Shown: positions 9,901 to 18,054 of the stretch, in pieces
Layout: every line of letters begins with the position of its first letter
Position numbering within the stretch: position 1 is the first letter of the stretch
Source of the DNA: CAZXYS01 sp964645005
GTDB taxonomy: Bacteria; Bacteroidota; Ignavibacteria; Kapaibacteriales; UBA2268
DNA: 64,000 bases
NCBI GenBank assembly: GCA_964645005.1
Contig: CAZXYS010000023.1
Location: 1-64,000 of the forward strand
Direction of reading: 5' to 3'
The notes under the pieces: generated by a model
Seen by the model: only the letters and a program-made list of their open reading frames with translations
What the model was told of the DNA's origin: nothing
Databases searched by the model: none
Position numbers and translations under genes: made by a program

Positions 9901-10789
9901 TACGGTAATGCTCGGACCGGATAAGCAGCAGTTTGACATAATAAATGGCGGCGGCTCATTTGACATACCTGCAGGCGGCAATCATACGATGACACTGGCT
10001 TTCTCGCCGGTTTACGCAGGCAGGACCAGCGGGCAGATAGGGTTCTACCACAGCAAGAAAGGTTCGCCGGAGAAGGTCGATCTGTTCGGCGAAGGGCTTA
10101 TTCCCCGAACTGTGGTCTGGATGCCGGACACTACGGTCGAGCCGGGTACTGACGACTTTATAATCGAATTGAAAGGCGCTTTACCTTATGACAAGGAAAT
10201 ATCATTAACAGCTCTCTCTTACAATGCCGAAATTGAGCTGGACGGCACGGCTTTTCTGGCGGAACAGCCTGCCGGTACTATCACCACAGACGGCAGCGGC
10301 AATAAGAAGCTGACGGTATCTCTCAGTGGCAGCAGTATCGATATGGCTAACGAAACTGCCACTATCGGCGCTATCAGCGGTACTGTCCTCTTAGGCGAGC
10401 AAAAGACTTCGCCGCTTAAGATCAAATCTTTCAACTGGGGCAGGAATGACATCGAGACGGATACTATCCACGGGAGCCTCACTCTGACGACCTGCGTTTA
10501 TGACCTGCGGAAAGTGAATACTTTTACCAGAACACAGATGAATATACAACCGAATCCGATAAGCAAGAACGCCGAAATCGAGATTGTAAGCGAATCAGAA
10601 GGCGCTTACAAATTAAAACTGTACAATATCCACGGAAGGCTGCTGGAAAAAGTACAGTGGCAGTCCGTCGGAGAGAAATCAACAAGATTAATTAATATTG
10701 ATTTTAAAAAATACCGGGCTGGATATTATCAACTTCTGCTGGAAGCGCCCTGGGAGGTAGTGAGCAAGCCGGTGATGATAGTGAAATGA
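6968..10789 (+). CDS. Giant secreted VWA / WD40 propeller / ASH protein with T9SS sorting domain
   Basis: The protein has 1273 residues. A signal peptide ends near LAAQ (about residue 24). A VWA domain spans about 85-260 with a MIDAS motif DNSGSMS at 93-99. An ASH-like module covers about 300-400 and an Ig-like PNGGELFLDGSDTLVTWEG module about 420-500. A WD40 propeller covers about 505-820 (repeated SPDE.. and xxVWD/IWN phrases such as IKVWDVETGN). Two ASH domains lie at about 840-1060. The last about 80 residues are a T9SS sorting domain beginning IQPNPISKNAEIEI. It is probably exported and surface-anchored or shed. The second ATG at 6980 gives a more usual signal peptide. It is the last gene of the sigma-factor cluster. 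Confidence 0.85.
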   Translation: MSAAMKYVMIPLFILLALQHLAAQSFHVYNLDHSDYPTMRANFVIMDQNDNFVTNLTESDFTVEEDGQSLPVNLLTCPEVKDYQPISSVLTIDNSGSMSSTGLDIAKAAAKEWIRMMPVSKKIECAVSSFNGSGFINQDFTKDKTRLNNAVDALSATNGTSFQAALLDENTGALDIVQNGQYKKVIILLTDGQSSCNEQEVIQRANDMDAAIFSVVIGMSAPGVLKNISLNTGGMFFENITTAEEAKAAYRSIFVMSTMSPPCTIEWESDKCETCRSVEISVPSMGLSDELDYKIPLEKISQFEITPSNSIHFPDIKPNKVYDTVVTITAKANDIRINSISSDNPLFSITDYGGSAPPFTLRKNNSRVLTISFTPNDSALKYTKINIESDACIGSNIYANGGYFLNPNDTSGHELTLTHPNGGELFLDGSDTLVTWEGILPSDTVTLEYSIDKGRNWQFITDTASGLEYRWHVPITPSDSCLMKVKYESSMKPKENPIIIKTPARDVNDIALSPDERMIATCGRDSHWNSDASKEIIIWNIYGKKEIKRLKGHNSTVRLIDWSNDGSKIVSKSSDSTIKVWDVETGNVIWSKDFEPTWYNISLEWSPDDKSILTIGQEHKITALDAANGNIIQQFPDDYRAYTAHWSPKGDRILSSAHSRSSGTISYTAIWDFLTESNLVKIKNREENTVIGPMDWSPDDSAIATHFVEGKSRQHEIRVYNSENGNFINSTGVLEVNIDEIAWDPKNRWIAYDYMSRFVKLMDPYTLQVDTTLEWEKVDYHDLGEHIFDITSLEWGKNGNFLAAGGGDSTARIWFFGGGIEMEDQSDSIWAIDVPEAAAKSVFMGEVKVGSIKDSVVKDYIVNTGKFPIRIDTIYFENGDADMFGVVSGMPPYTIDPGDAHDVEFRFAPTSVGAKSSNIIVVTQSGALHENIEGIGVDNELEVLTKMIDFGAVWVGTQKDTVEAVLRNTGRLDFHIDSTVMLGPDKQQFDIINGGGSFDIPAGGNHTMTLAFSPVYAGRTSGQIGFYHSKKGSPEKVDLFGEGLIPRTVVWMPDTTVEPGTDDFIIELKGALPYDKEISLTALSYNAEIELDGTAFLAEQPAGTITTDGSGNKKLTVSLSGSSIDMANETATIGAISGTVLLGEQKTSPLKIKSFNWGRNDIETDTIHGSLTLTTCVYDLRKVNTFTRTQMNIQPNPISKNAEIEIVSESEGAYKLKLYNIHGRLLEKVQWQSVGEKSTRLINIDFKKYRAGYYQLLLEAPWEVVSKPVMIVK

Positions 10790-10799
10790 AAATTTATTG

Positions 10800-11870
10800 C
10801 TATTTACCTTTCAAAGGTTCGGATTCCAGTTCTTCTACAACATCTTCTTCGTGAGGCAGTTTCTTCAGATTTTCCCTGAAAAGAAAGATCAACCCGACAA
10901 TAACCTGAACCAGAAAGTTTACACCATGAGATACAGTAGCATAAGCAAGAGCTTCCTCTTTGTTAATGTGATAGAAATTGACCATGGCTTCAACAAGCAA
11001 ACCGTGATAAACACCAAACCCGCCGGGTGCCGGCGAAATAGTGATGGCAATGGCACCAATGATCAATAACAGGAGGGCGTCGAAGAAGCCAAGATTTGCA
11101 GTTTCCTGAAAGTTGAACGAAAAGAATATGAAATACATCGGTAGTGCATAACAGAACCAGATGCCAAATGATTCGGCAACCAAACGGAGGTATCTTCCAG
11201 GTGTTTTGATTATCGCGAAGCCTTTTGCAAATTTTTCAAAGATCTCACTGAATTTATCAAAGAATTTTTGTGAAACTGGTTTTATTGTCTTTTCCAGCAT
11301 TAATCTAACTAATGGCGGATAGAAACTAAAAATAACAACAACAAAAAATAAAATGACAACAAAAAGTACCTTTTTGGGATCAATATTTTCAGGTAACGTA
11401 CTTAGAATTCTCTCCTGCAGAATCAAGAAAGCACCAGCGAAAAGTATAAGTAAGAATATTATATCGAGGAATCTTTCAACTATGATCGTAGCAAATACAC
11501 TCGAAAATGATACCTTCTCCCGCTTGGAGTAGACATAAGGGCGCACAAACTCTCCGCCGCGCGGAATCATATTATTAATTGCATAACCGACCATCACCGC
11601 AGAGAATAGATTAAAAATAGATTTTGCCTTCATTATCGGCTTCAGCATGGTTTGCCAGCGCATTGCTCTAAGAAGGTGAGAAAGAAGCATGATCGGTATA
11701 GGGACAAATGCCCAGACATAATTAGCTTCTTTCAGGTAAATCCAGGTCTGCTTAAAATCGAAATTACTGCTTAGAAAATACCAGATTACAAGACCAATTA
11801 TCAAAACCGTTAAAGCATAACGGATGTATTTCGTTTTCGGGGACTTCATTAATTTGTGGGCTTCACTCAT
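10800..11870 (-). CDS. Flippase-like / lysylphosphatidylglycerol synthetase TM-region family membrane protein
   Basis: The 356-residue protein has about eight hydrophobic segments. It has the family features of YbhN/AglD-type proteins: the MRWQTMLKP block after the second helix, the NNMIPRGGEFVRPYVYSKRE motif near residue 94, and a glycine-rich ISPAPGGFGVYHGLL motif near 287. Members of this family are associated with polyprenyl-glycolipid or aminoacyl-lipid transfer; the substrate here is unknown. There is no soluble synthetase domain. It converges on the VWA gene with only about 10 bases between stop codons. Confidence 0.85.
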   Translation of the reverse strand: MSEAHKLMKSPKTKYIRYALTVLIIGLVIWYFLSSNFDFKQTWIYLKEANYVWAFVPIPIMLLSHLLRAMRWQTMLKPIMKAKSIFNLFSAVMVGYAINNMIPRGGEFVRPYVYSKREKVSFSSVFATIIVERFLDIIFLLILFAGAFLILQERILSTLPENIDPKKVLFVVILFFVVVIFSFYPPLVRLMLEKTIKPVSQKFFDKFSEIFEKFAKGFAIIKTPGRYLRLVAESFGIWFCYALPMYFIFFSFNFQETANLGFFDALLLLIIGAIAITISPAPGGFGVYHGLLVEAMVNFYHINKEEALAYATVSHGVNFLVQVIVGLIFLFRENLKKLPHEEDVVEELESEPLKGK

Positions 11871-12518
11871 TATTTGATGACTATCAGATGTTTTTTAACT
11901 TTCTAATGATTAATAATTATTATAAAACTCAAAATTAAAAGTTTCAATTTAATAAACTTTCTTCTCAAAATAATGATAATTCTTGATAGATTAAGCAAGT
12001 GACGAATTAAACAAGAAATTTGTTAGAAATTTTGCATTTGAGTTTAATTTTGCTGCCACTAAAATATTTATCCCGGATTCAAAATACAAACTTGCATTTG
12101 TGGCAAAAAACAGCTAACTTGCCTCAGCACGTCCCGTCAGATGTTACATTTGACGGGATCCCCCTCTTTGTTGGGTGCCCGAACGCAGTTGCAGCTCAGC
12201 GGAAACCACGCTTTAGTGTGGTGAGGGCGGGGTGGACTCTTATTTAATTCCTGATGTTTGTATAAAACCTATAAAAATTATACTTACAAAAGAGTTAGAT
12301 AGGATTTTTCATTAGATTATTCTTTCATTAGCATAAATAACTTAACCCTAAGAAATTAACCACCCCTTATTTTCCCCTCCTTAGTAAGGAGGGGAGTGAA
12401 GCCGAAGGCTTTACGGGATGGTTTTTCTAATTCTTTTAAAGGTACTATGTTCGTAAAAGTGAGTAGTAATGCAAAATTTGGGATTAACCGATCTATTCAC
12501 TTTAGAAGAAGTAGTAAT
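11871..12518. repeat. Intergenic region with two dispersed repeats
   Basis: No convincing gene is seen. Positions 12070-12130 match, nearly base for base, the reverse complement of 32822-32882; it starts CCCGGATTCAAAATACAAAC. A palindromic GTCAGATG/CATTTGAC pair follows at about 12136-12158. A second repeat at 12374-12426 contains a perfect 10-bp inverted repeat around TAAGGAGGGG and recurs at 60774-60826. Confidence 0.6.
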
Positions 12519-12635
12519 ATGGCTGGATTAGGTATTGTCGAATTGGCTGTCATAGTGATATTACTTTTAGGAGCTATTGTCATTCCGATTATATTATCAA
12601 GCAGGCAGAAGAAAAAAATCAAAGAAAAATTGTGA
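12519..12635 (+). CDS. Possible 38-residue single-span membrane microprotein
   Basis: From the ATG at 12519 the peptide has a short N-terminus, one strong hydrophobic helix (residues about 4-27) and a basic tail, KKKIKEKL. The arrangement resembles small bacterial membrane peptides. It lacks the glycine/phenylalanine hinge expected of TatA. The longer open frame to 12396 runs through a repeat and is not credible. It lies 88 bases upstream of lptD on the same strand. Without conservation data it remains tentative. Confidence 0.35.
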   Translation: MAGLGIVELAVIVILLLGAIVIPIILSSRQKKKIKEKL

Positions 12636-12723
12636 GCATATCGCCGGAAAATCCTAATTTCGTAACCGCAAATAATATCTATCGTCAATAAATAGTAAAA
12701 TATTGTGAAATAAATAAATATTA

Positions 12724-15474
12724 ATGCAGTTCAAAAAACATAGCGCCTGTATTTTAATATTATTAATAGCTCTGATTAATAATTCGTTTTCTCAGCAATC
12801 TGAAGAAATATCAGGAAGTTCCAAAACAATTTCAGTTAATGAAAATGCTGCTATTGCCGACTCTTTAGCTGAAATTGCTGATGAAAGCGGAACTATATCC
12901 TCACAGAGTGGCACTATTTCGCCACAGAGCGGTACTATCTCTCAGGGAAGCGCTACCTTCAGAAAATCGAAATCATCCCTTGATTCGACCGTGCATTACT
13001 ATGCTAAAGACTCGATCGTTTTCAATCTCAATACGATGAAAATGCATCTTGAAGGAGAGGCAAAACTTGATTATAAGGAGCAGAAGCTCGAAGCAGAGAG
13101 AATCACTTTTAATTTAAATTATTCCACTCTTTTTGCACGCGGGAAAGAGGATACTATAGGTTCTATCGTTGGATTTCCAAAATTTCATGATGCCGGCGAG
13201 ACATTTGTCGGTAAGACAATAAGATATAATTTCAAAACTAAAAAAGGCAATATCACCCGCGGTGAAACAGAAATGAGCGAAGGTTTTTATTTCGGTAAAA
13301 AGATTAAACGCATAACTGAAAAAGACCTCTTCGTCAAAGACGGCTATTACACTACCTGCGATGCTTCCCACCCGCATTATTATTTCGGCTCGCCTGAGAT
13401 GAAAGTTGTTGCTAAAAATAAGGTATTTCTCGATCCGATCATTTTTTATGTTGAGGATATGCCGATGTTCGCTTACCCGTTCGGTCTGTTTTTTCCGAGC
13501 AAAAGCGGCAGACAGTCCGGCATTATAATACCTGCATTTTTCTTTTCGGGTAATCGCGGCGTAGTTTTCGAAAATCTAGGGGTCTATCTTGCGCTTAGTG
13601 AATATTACGATACGCAATTCAATGTTGATCTTTATTCCAAGGGCGGTTATTTGCTTAAAAATCATACAAGATGGAAACTTCGCAATAAATTTTCAGGTAA
13701 TATGGACCTGCAGTACGGTAATACTCGCTTCTCTCCTGATGAAGAATTTACAGAGAATTTCAGCCTAACGCTGAACCATAATCAGAACATAAATCCGCAA
13801 TCAAAACTCAATGTTGGTTTGAACTTCAAGACACAAGACTTCAATAGGAAGACTAAATGGGATTATCAATCAACAGTAGAGCAGAATATCCGTTCAAATG
13901 CTTCGTATAATTACAGCTTTGATAACGGATCAAATTTTTCGATCTCTTATCAGCGCAACCAGAATATAATTACAAAAGAATTTGATCAGACTCTTCCTAA
14001 TTTCTCTTATTCGCTGCCAAACTGGCGACCGTTTAAATCCATGATCTCTACCGGAAGTTCCTGGAACTGGCTGCGAGATATTTCCGTAAGCTATTCCGGT
14101 TCCGGACTGCACAGTGAAAATAAGAGGTTACAGATAGAAAGTATTACGGAAGCTGATACTACATATCAGGATACAAGTTTTCAAACCACGCAGAGGAACT
14201 ATATTAATCATAATCCGAATATTTCCCTGAGTCTGCCCAAAATTGGTTACTTTAACTTCCGTCCCAGTTTCAACGGCAGAGCAAATAATTACTTCCGCCG
14301 GATGACGAAGACCTTCGATGAAACAGATTCTACAGTTGATGAAACCTTCGAGCGCGGTTTCTTCACGGAATATTCCTATAGTCTCGGGGTAAACGTCAAT
14401 ACGAGGTTGTTCGGCATTCTTAAGCCCAAGATATTTAACATTGATAAAATAACCGGCGTTAAAGCCATGCGCCATACTTATCAGCCCAGTGTGGGATTCT
14501 CTTATACACCGGATCTGTCGGATCCCTCACATAATTTTTACGATACTTATTATGATCCTCGCTCCGGTCAGGAAGTTCAGTACTCCCGCTTTGAAAAGGA
14601 CGGCGGCGGTATAGCTCCGCGTCAGATGAGAAATATGCTGTCCTACAGCGATGTCCACAAATTCGAAATGAAAGTAGATCAGGGCGATACACTTGAAGAT
14701 AAAAATATCGAGCTAATGACTATGAACCTGTCCACCGGCTATAATCTTGCCGCCGATTCTCTGCGCTTTAGCGACATAAATATGTCCTTCAGGGCTCCTT
14801 CACTGGGATTCCTGAATTTCAGCGGCAGGGCGGGATTTACACTGTATGATGACGCTCAGCGCATTAATCAGACTACAGGCGAACCGATACGTGGCAGCTA
14901 CACGAAGATAGATGAGTTCCTGATAAGTAACGCAAAAGGATTGATGAGGATGACCACCTTTGGGCTTAACTTATCAACAAATTTTTCATCAAAAGGAGTG
15001 CAGGTAGGCAGACCGGGGCAGCAAAAGGGGGAGGATACCACAGAAAAAGAAAAGACTCTTGGAGAGAGGTTCACTCAGCGAGAGCAATATACACCGCATA
15101 AAGTTGATTATTTCGGGGATTCTTCGCCCGGCTACTCAAATGTTGCAATTCCTTGGGATGCCAGTATAAGTATGTCATTTAATTATTCCCGTCCTTATTC
15201 TCGCGGAGACATCACAAGAAGACTTGACCTGAATCTGCGATTCGGTTTCCAAATCACTCCAACTCTAAAAATTGATGCTAACGGACGTTACGACCTCGTA
15301 AACAAGGAACTACAGACACCGACTGTCAACATCCGCAAAGATCTGCACTGTTGGGAGTTGACTGCCACTTGGTACCCGGTCGGTTACAATCAGGGGTTCC
15401 ATCTGCGCTTCGCTGCCAAAGCGCCTCAGCTCAGCGACCTGAAGCTTGAGAGGCGGAGCGGACCGCTTTATTGA
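12724..15474 (+). CDS. lptD: LPS-assembly outer-membrane protein LptD, Bacteroidota type
   Basis: The 916-residue protein has a signal peptide (1-23). A Ser/Gly/Gln-rich stretch follows (about 45-80) with three imperfect copies of a seven-residue SGTIS.Q unit. An OstA/LptA-like jellyroll covers about 90-230 (NLNTMKMHLEGEAKLDYKEQ, FARGKEDTI, KDGYYTTCD). A long beta-barrel with many aromatic/polar strands fills the rest. LptD receives lipopolysaccharide from the periplasmic bridge and inserts it in the outer leaflet. The phrase VFLDPIIFYVEDMPMFAYPFGLFFPSK contains the conserved VPxxYLP-like region in its Bacteroidetes form. No lptE or lptA is nearby. Confidence 0.85.
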   Translation: MQFKKHSACILILLIALINNSFSQQSEEISGSSKTISVNENAAIADSLAEIADESGTISSQSGTISPQSGTISQGSATFRKSKSSLDSTVHYYAKDSIVFNLNTMKMHLEGEAKLDYKEQKLEAERITFNLNYSTLFARGKEDTIGSIVGFPKFHDAGETFVGKTIRYNFKTKKGNITRGETEMSEGFYFGKKIKRITEKDLFVKDGYYTTCDASHPHYYFGSPEMKVVAKNKVFLDPIIFYVEDMPMFAYPFGLFFPSKSGRQSGIIIPAFFFSGNRGVVFENLGVYLALSEYYDTQFNVDLYSKGGYLLKNHTRWKLRNKFSGNMDLQYGNTRFSPDEEFTENFSLTLNHNQNINPQSKLNVGLNFKTQDFNRKTKWDYQSTVEQNIRSNASYNYSFDNGSNFSISYQRNQNIITKEFDQTLPNFSYSLPNWRPFKSMISTGSSWNWLRDISVSYSGSGLHSENKRLQIESITEADTTYQDTSFQTTQRNYINHNPNISLSLPKIGYFNFRPSFNGRANNYFRRMTKTFDETDSTVDETFERGFFTEYSYSLGVNVNTRLFGILKPKIFNIDKITGVKAMRHTYQPSVGFSYTPDLSDPSHNFYDTYYDPRSGQEVQYSRFEKDGGGIAPRQMRNMLSYSDVHKFEMKVDQGDTLEDKNIELMTMNLSTGYNLAADSLRFSDINMSFRAPSLGFLNFSGRAGFTLYDDAQRINQTTGEPIRGSYTKIDEFLISNAKGLMRMTTFGLNLSTNFSSKGVQVGRPGQQKGEDTTEKEKTLGERFTQREQYTPHKVDYFGDSSPGYSNVAIPWDASISMSFNYSRPYSRGDITRRLDLNLRFGFQITPTLKIDANGRYDLVNKELQTPTVNIRKDLHCWELTATWYPVGYNQGFHLRFAAKAPQLSDLKLERRSGPLY

Positions 15475-15667
15475 TGAACATTAATAAAAAAGGGGGCAAT
15501 GCTGTTTTTGTCTTTCTTTCGACTTCGCCCCGCTAAAGCGGGATTTCCCTTCATAAAAGAGTAGAGACAGACCTCTGATCTGTCACAAAATAATGTTTCT
15601 TTCTGAGCATACTCGTAATGTGACTCAATCTACCCAACCTATGGGACTTTTTTTTAAAAAAAATTCC

Positions 15668-16165
15668 TTAACTTTTTGAAAAAGCTGGTAGTAATCGTTT
15701 CACAATAATCGGAACGCATTCATAGATATTCTCTTCAGCTTTGAAGATATCCTGTGCTTTATAGCGGGGATGTGGAAGTTTAATTTTCACATCGTAAATA
15801 TAGGCGTTGATGAGAAATCTCTCAGCGCGGATGTTGAAGGTACCTAATATAACCTTTTCTGCATTAAGCTTTTCGGCAACCTTCCACATGTCTGATTTAT
15901 ACTGAGGATTATTCGGATTGAGATTCATCTCAGCCAGTAATTGTTCCAGGGAATCCACCGGTACTATTTCATACATATTATTGCTGGAATCTGCAATTTT
16001 TAAAGATTTTATTAGCGAGTCCTGCAAATTATAGCACCAGATGTTGTATTCCATTTGCCCGTCCATATTTTCAAATGGAAACACTGCAGTTCTGACCTGT
16101 GCGTTTGAGTTAACCGGAATAATAAATAATACTGCTAATACCAAAGTTAAAACATGCTTTTTCAT
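15668..16165 (-). CDS. Periplasmic protein with TolB-N/CsgG-like fold
   Basis: 165 residues with a clear signal peptide (cleavage after SNA near residue 22). The mature part begins RTAVFPFENMDG and later has ILGTFNIRAERFLINAYIYDV. This is the pattern of TolB N-terminal, CsgG or LpoB-like domains (VAVLPF.N, then VLVGSY..... L.arlyD). These are envelope proteins often involved in assembly or activation of larger machines. No partner gene is adjacent, so its role is unknown. Confidence 0.6.
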   Translation of the reverse strand: MKKHVLTLVLAVLFIIPVNSNAQVRTAVFPFENMDGQMEYNIWCYNLQDSLIKSLKIADSSNNMYEIVPVDSLEQLLAEMNLNPNNPQYKSDMWKVAEKLNAEKVILGTFNIRAERFLINAYIYDVKIKLPHPRYKAQDIFKAEENIYECVPIIVKRLLPAFSKS

Positions 16166-16262
16166 TGTGCCTGCTCCTAATTGTGTAACCTAATCAGATT
16201 CCACTAATTGAACAAATATTGAAAATTTAAACAATAGTAAAATATTTCAAAAATAGGATAGA

Positions 16263-16580
16263 TTATCCTTTGTTTTCCTCTTCCAGAAATTCTTTTACTT
16301 TTTGGAAGCTGTCTTTCAATTGCTTTTCCATTTCCACAGCTTTTTCCCAATCTCTGTCCTTGGCATAGTTCATAAGCTCTATGCCCATCTCTGCAATATC
16401 ATCCAATCCGAACTGGAAGCATGAACCTTTCAAAGTATGTGCCAGACGATACAGATCATCGCCCTTTTTCTGTTCAACGAGAGGCTGGAATTGTTCGTTC
16501 AGATCATTGATCCATGAATCGACAAATTCCGGCAGCAATTCTCTTACAAAAGGATCTTCAGGTAATTTCAATTTATACAC
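16263..16580 (-). CDS. Histidine phosphotransfer (HPt) domain protein
   Basis: A 105-residue all-helical single-domain protein. The phosphorylatable histidine lies in LAHTLKGSCFQFGL near residue 48, with the typical small-residue surroundings (HxLKGS). HPt proteins relay phosphate between hybrid kinases and response regulators. No kinase lies next to it; the nearest two-component genes are at 22-26 kb. A C-terminal coiled helix (KDSFQKVKEFLEEENK) completes the four-helix bundle. Confidence 0.9.
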   Translation of the reverse strand: MYKLKLPEDPFVRELLPEFVDSWINDLNEQFQPLVEQKKGDDLYRLAHTLKGSCFQFGLDDIAEMGIELMNYAKDRDWEKAVEMEKQLKDSFQKVKEFLEEENKG

Positions 16581-16739
16581 CTTTTTTGAAAATAATTTTT
16601 TTTGAAAATAAAATAAATCGATGAAAATTAAAAATATTTTAATTCGGTATTTTAAGTTTCGGCATTGTTAATAATTAATATATATTTGAATTTAATAGAT
16701 TTAAAAGTTTTATATATGAGTAAAAAATAATATTTATTG

Positions 16740-17161
16740 GCGGAGAAAACTATAAGCCGAATTCTGTCTTCCCGGTAACACCGGGGAGGCAGTCATTTAT
16801 CTAGGGATTGCGTTGCCGCAACCCTCGAGCAGCCTACCCGAACACGCCGGTTATTCACCTGTCCCGCGAACAACGGGACTCCCCGTAAAAGGGATAGCGA
16901 ATTCATGTTTGGCTTTGCTCCGGGCGGGGTTTGCCTAGCTATCGCAGTCACCCGCGATACTGGCAGGCTCTTACCCTGCCGTTTCACCCTTACCTCCATG
17001 GCATCCCATTTGGGACCGGATCGGCGGTTTACTTTCTGCTGCACTTTCCGTCAGCTTGGCTCAATGCCTCGCTGCCTTCGCGTTACGAAGCGCCCTGTTC
17101 TGTAGAGTTCGGACTTTCCTCGCCACACCTATGGTGCGGCGCGACTGCCCGTTTTCCCCGC
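16740..17161 (-). ncRNA. rnpB: RNase P RNA, bacterial class A
   Basis: Read on the minus strand, the conserved 5' segment GAGGAAAGTCCGAACTC (17106-17122) and 3' segment ACAGAATTCGGCTTATAG are both present. The ends pair: GCGGGGAAAAC at the 5' end (17161-17151) with GTTTTCTCCGC at the 3' end (16750-16740). This is an 11-bp P1 helix with one G-U pair and sets the boundaries. The length of about 422 bases is normal. It is the catalytic RNA that matures tRNA 5' ends. A TATAAT-like box sits about 15 bases upstream of the mature 5' end. Confidence 0.96.
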
Positions 17162-17228
17162 TTTTAAAAGAACTTTTTTATTATAGACGTTATTTATTGT
17201 GGTCTATTTATCATGTTCGTTCCAACTT

Positions 17229-17250
17229 TTTTTGTCTTTTAAGAGACAAA
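17229..17250. terminator. Short hairpin near rnpB 5' side
   Basis: TTTGTCTTTTAAGAGACAAA forms a small imperfect stem with T and A tracts beside it. It could be an intrinsic terminator or part of the rnpB upstream region. The call is weak. Confidence 0.25.
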
Positions 17251-17273
17251 TTCAGATATACCGGTCAAGATCA

Positions 17274-17300
17274 TAAAAAAATCCCATTTGTTTCTGGGAT
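17274..17300 (-). terminator. Intrinsic terminator overlapping the stop codon of the zinc-ribbon gene
   Basis: On the minus strand ATCCCA, an eight-base loop, TGGGAT and then a run of seven T form a compact intrinsic terminator. The stem begins on the first base of the plus-strand TTA that encodes the stop of the upstream gene. It should end the nif3-like/zinc-ribbon transcript before rnpB. Confidence 0.75.
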
Positions 17301-18037
17301 TAAATTTCATCAAGGTCATCGTCGGTTATATCGAATTCTTCCGGATATAATATCCTGCCGCAATTTTCGCAGAAATATAGTTGATCCTGATTGTTTCGTA
17401 TCTCAACTATTTTTTGTGGTGGAATGGCACTGAAGCATCCGGAGCAGCTGTTTTTCATAACCTGTACCGCAGCATCGGGATGAAATTCTCTAATTCGCTC
17501 ATATTCCTGGAGAAATTTTTTCTTGATCGTATCGGCTATCTTCCTTCTTTTTTCAACCAGTTCGTTAACTTCTTCGTTTTGATCGTTTTCAAGAATTTCC
17601 AGCTCGGATTTTACTTCCTCCAGAGCTTCAACTGCTTCATTGTGGTTGTTCTTTTGTTCTTCCAGTATGTTCAAAAGGTTTTCCTCTTTCACTCCCTCTG
17701 TCCTTAGCTGTTCCGTCAATTGGGAATGTTCTTCGCGAATATTGCTGATCTCTTTCGTTATAGCATCGAATTCTTTGTTGTTGCGAACCTGAAATTGCTG
17801 CTTGGAGAGTTTTTCTTCTTTGTTTTTAAGCTCTACGAGTGTGATTTTAGAAGTGGATACAAATTTTCTGATTTCTTCGAGAATGTTCTCTGTTTCTTCA
17901 ACCACTGAACGGAGTTCATTCTCTTTTTTCTCTTTTTCTCTGACTTTTTCAGGCAGATCTCCGTATTCTTCTCTAAGTTCGTCAAGTTCTTCGTCAACCA
18001 ACGCCAATAATGCGATGCTATGGATTTGTGATTCCAT
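17300..18037 (-). CDS. C4 zinc-ribbon coiled-coil protein (CT398/YbgI-neighbour type)
   Basis: 245 residues. Residues about 10-180 are a long heptad-rich coiled coil. The C-terminus is a zinc ribbon with two CxxC pairs, CSGCFSAIPP and CENCGRILYPEE. This architecture is the CT398-like family, often next to a Nif3-like gene, as here (17-base spacing, same strand). Family members have been linked to export or nucleic-acid functions, but none is established. The start at 18037 follows the Nif3 stop closely, suggesting translational coupling. Confidence 0.88.
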   Translation of the reverse strand: MESQIHSIALLALVDEELDELREEYGDLPEKVREKEKKENELRSVVEETENILEEIRKFVSTSKITLVELKNKEEKLSKQQFQVRNNKEFDAITKEISNIREEHSQLTEQLRTEGVKEENLLNILEEQKNNHNEAVEALEEVKSELEILENDQNEEVNELVEKRRKIADTIKKKFLQEYERIREFHPDAAVQVMKNSCSGCFSAIPPQKIVEIRNNQDQLYFCENCGRILYPEEFDITDDDLDEI

Positions 18038-18054
18038 TTAATATCACCATTAAA

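Noticed and set aside
12020..12247. Open frame of 75 codons in the 12 kb spacer
   Set aside because: It reads through the dispersed repeat also found at 32822-32882, and the protein has no sensible composition.
16793..17433. Several open frames across rnpB
   Set aside because: They lie within the RNase P RNA, whose conserved segments and P1 pairing are certain.
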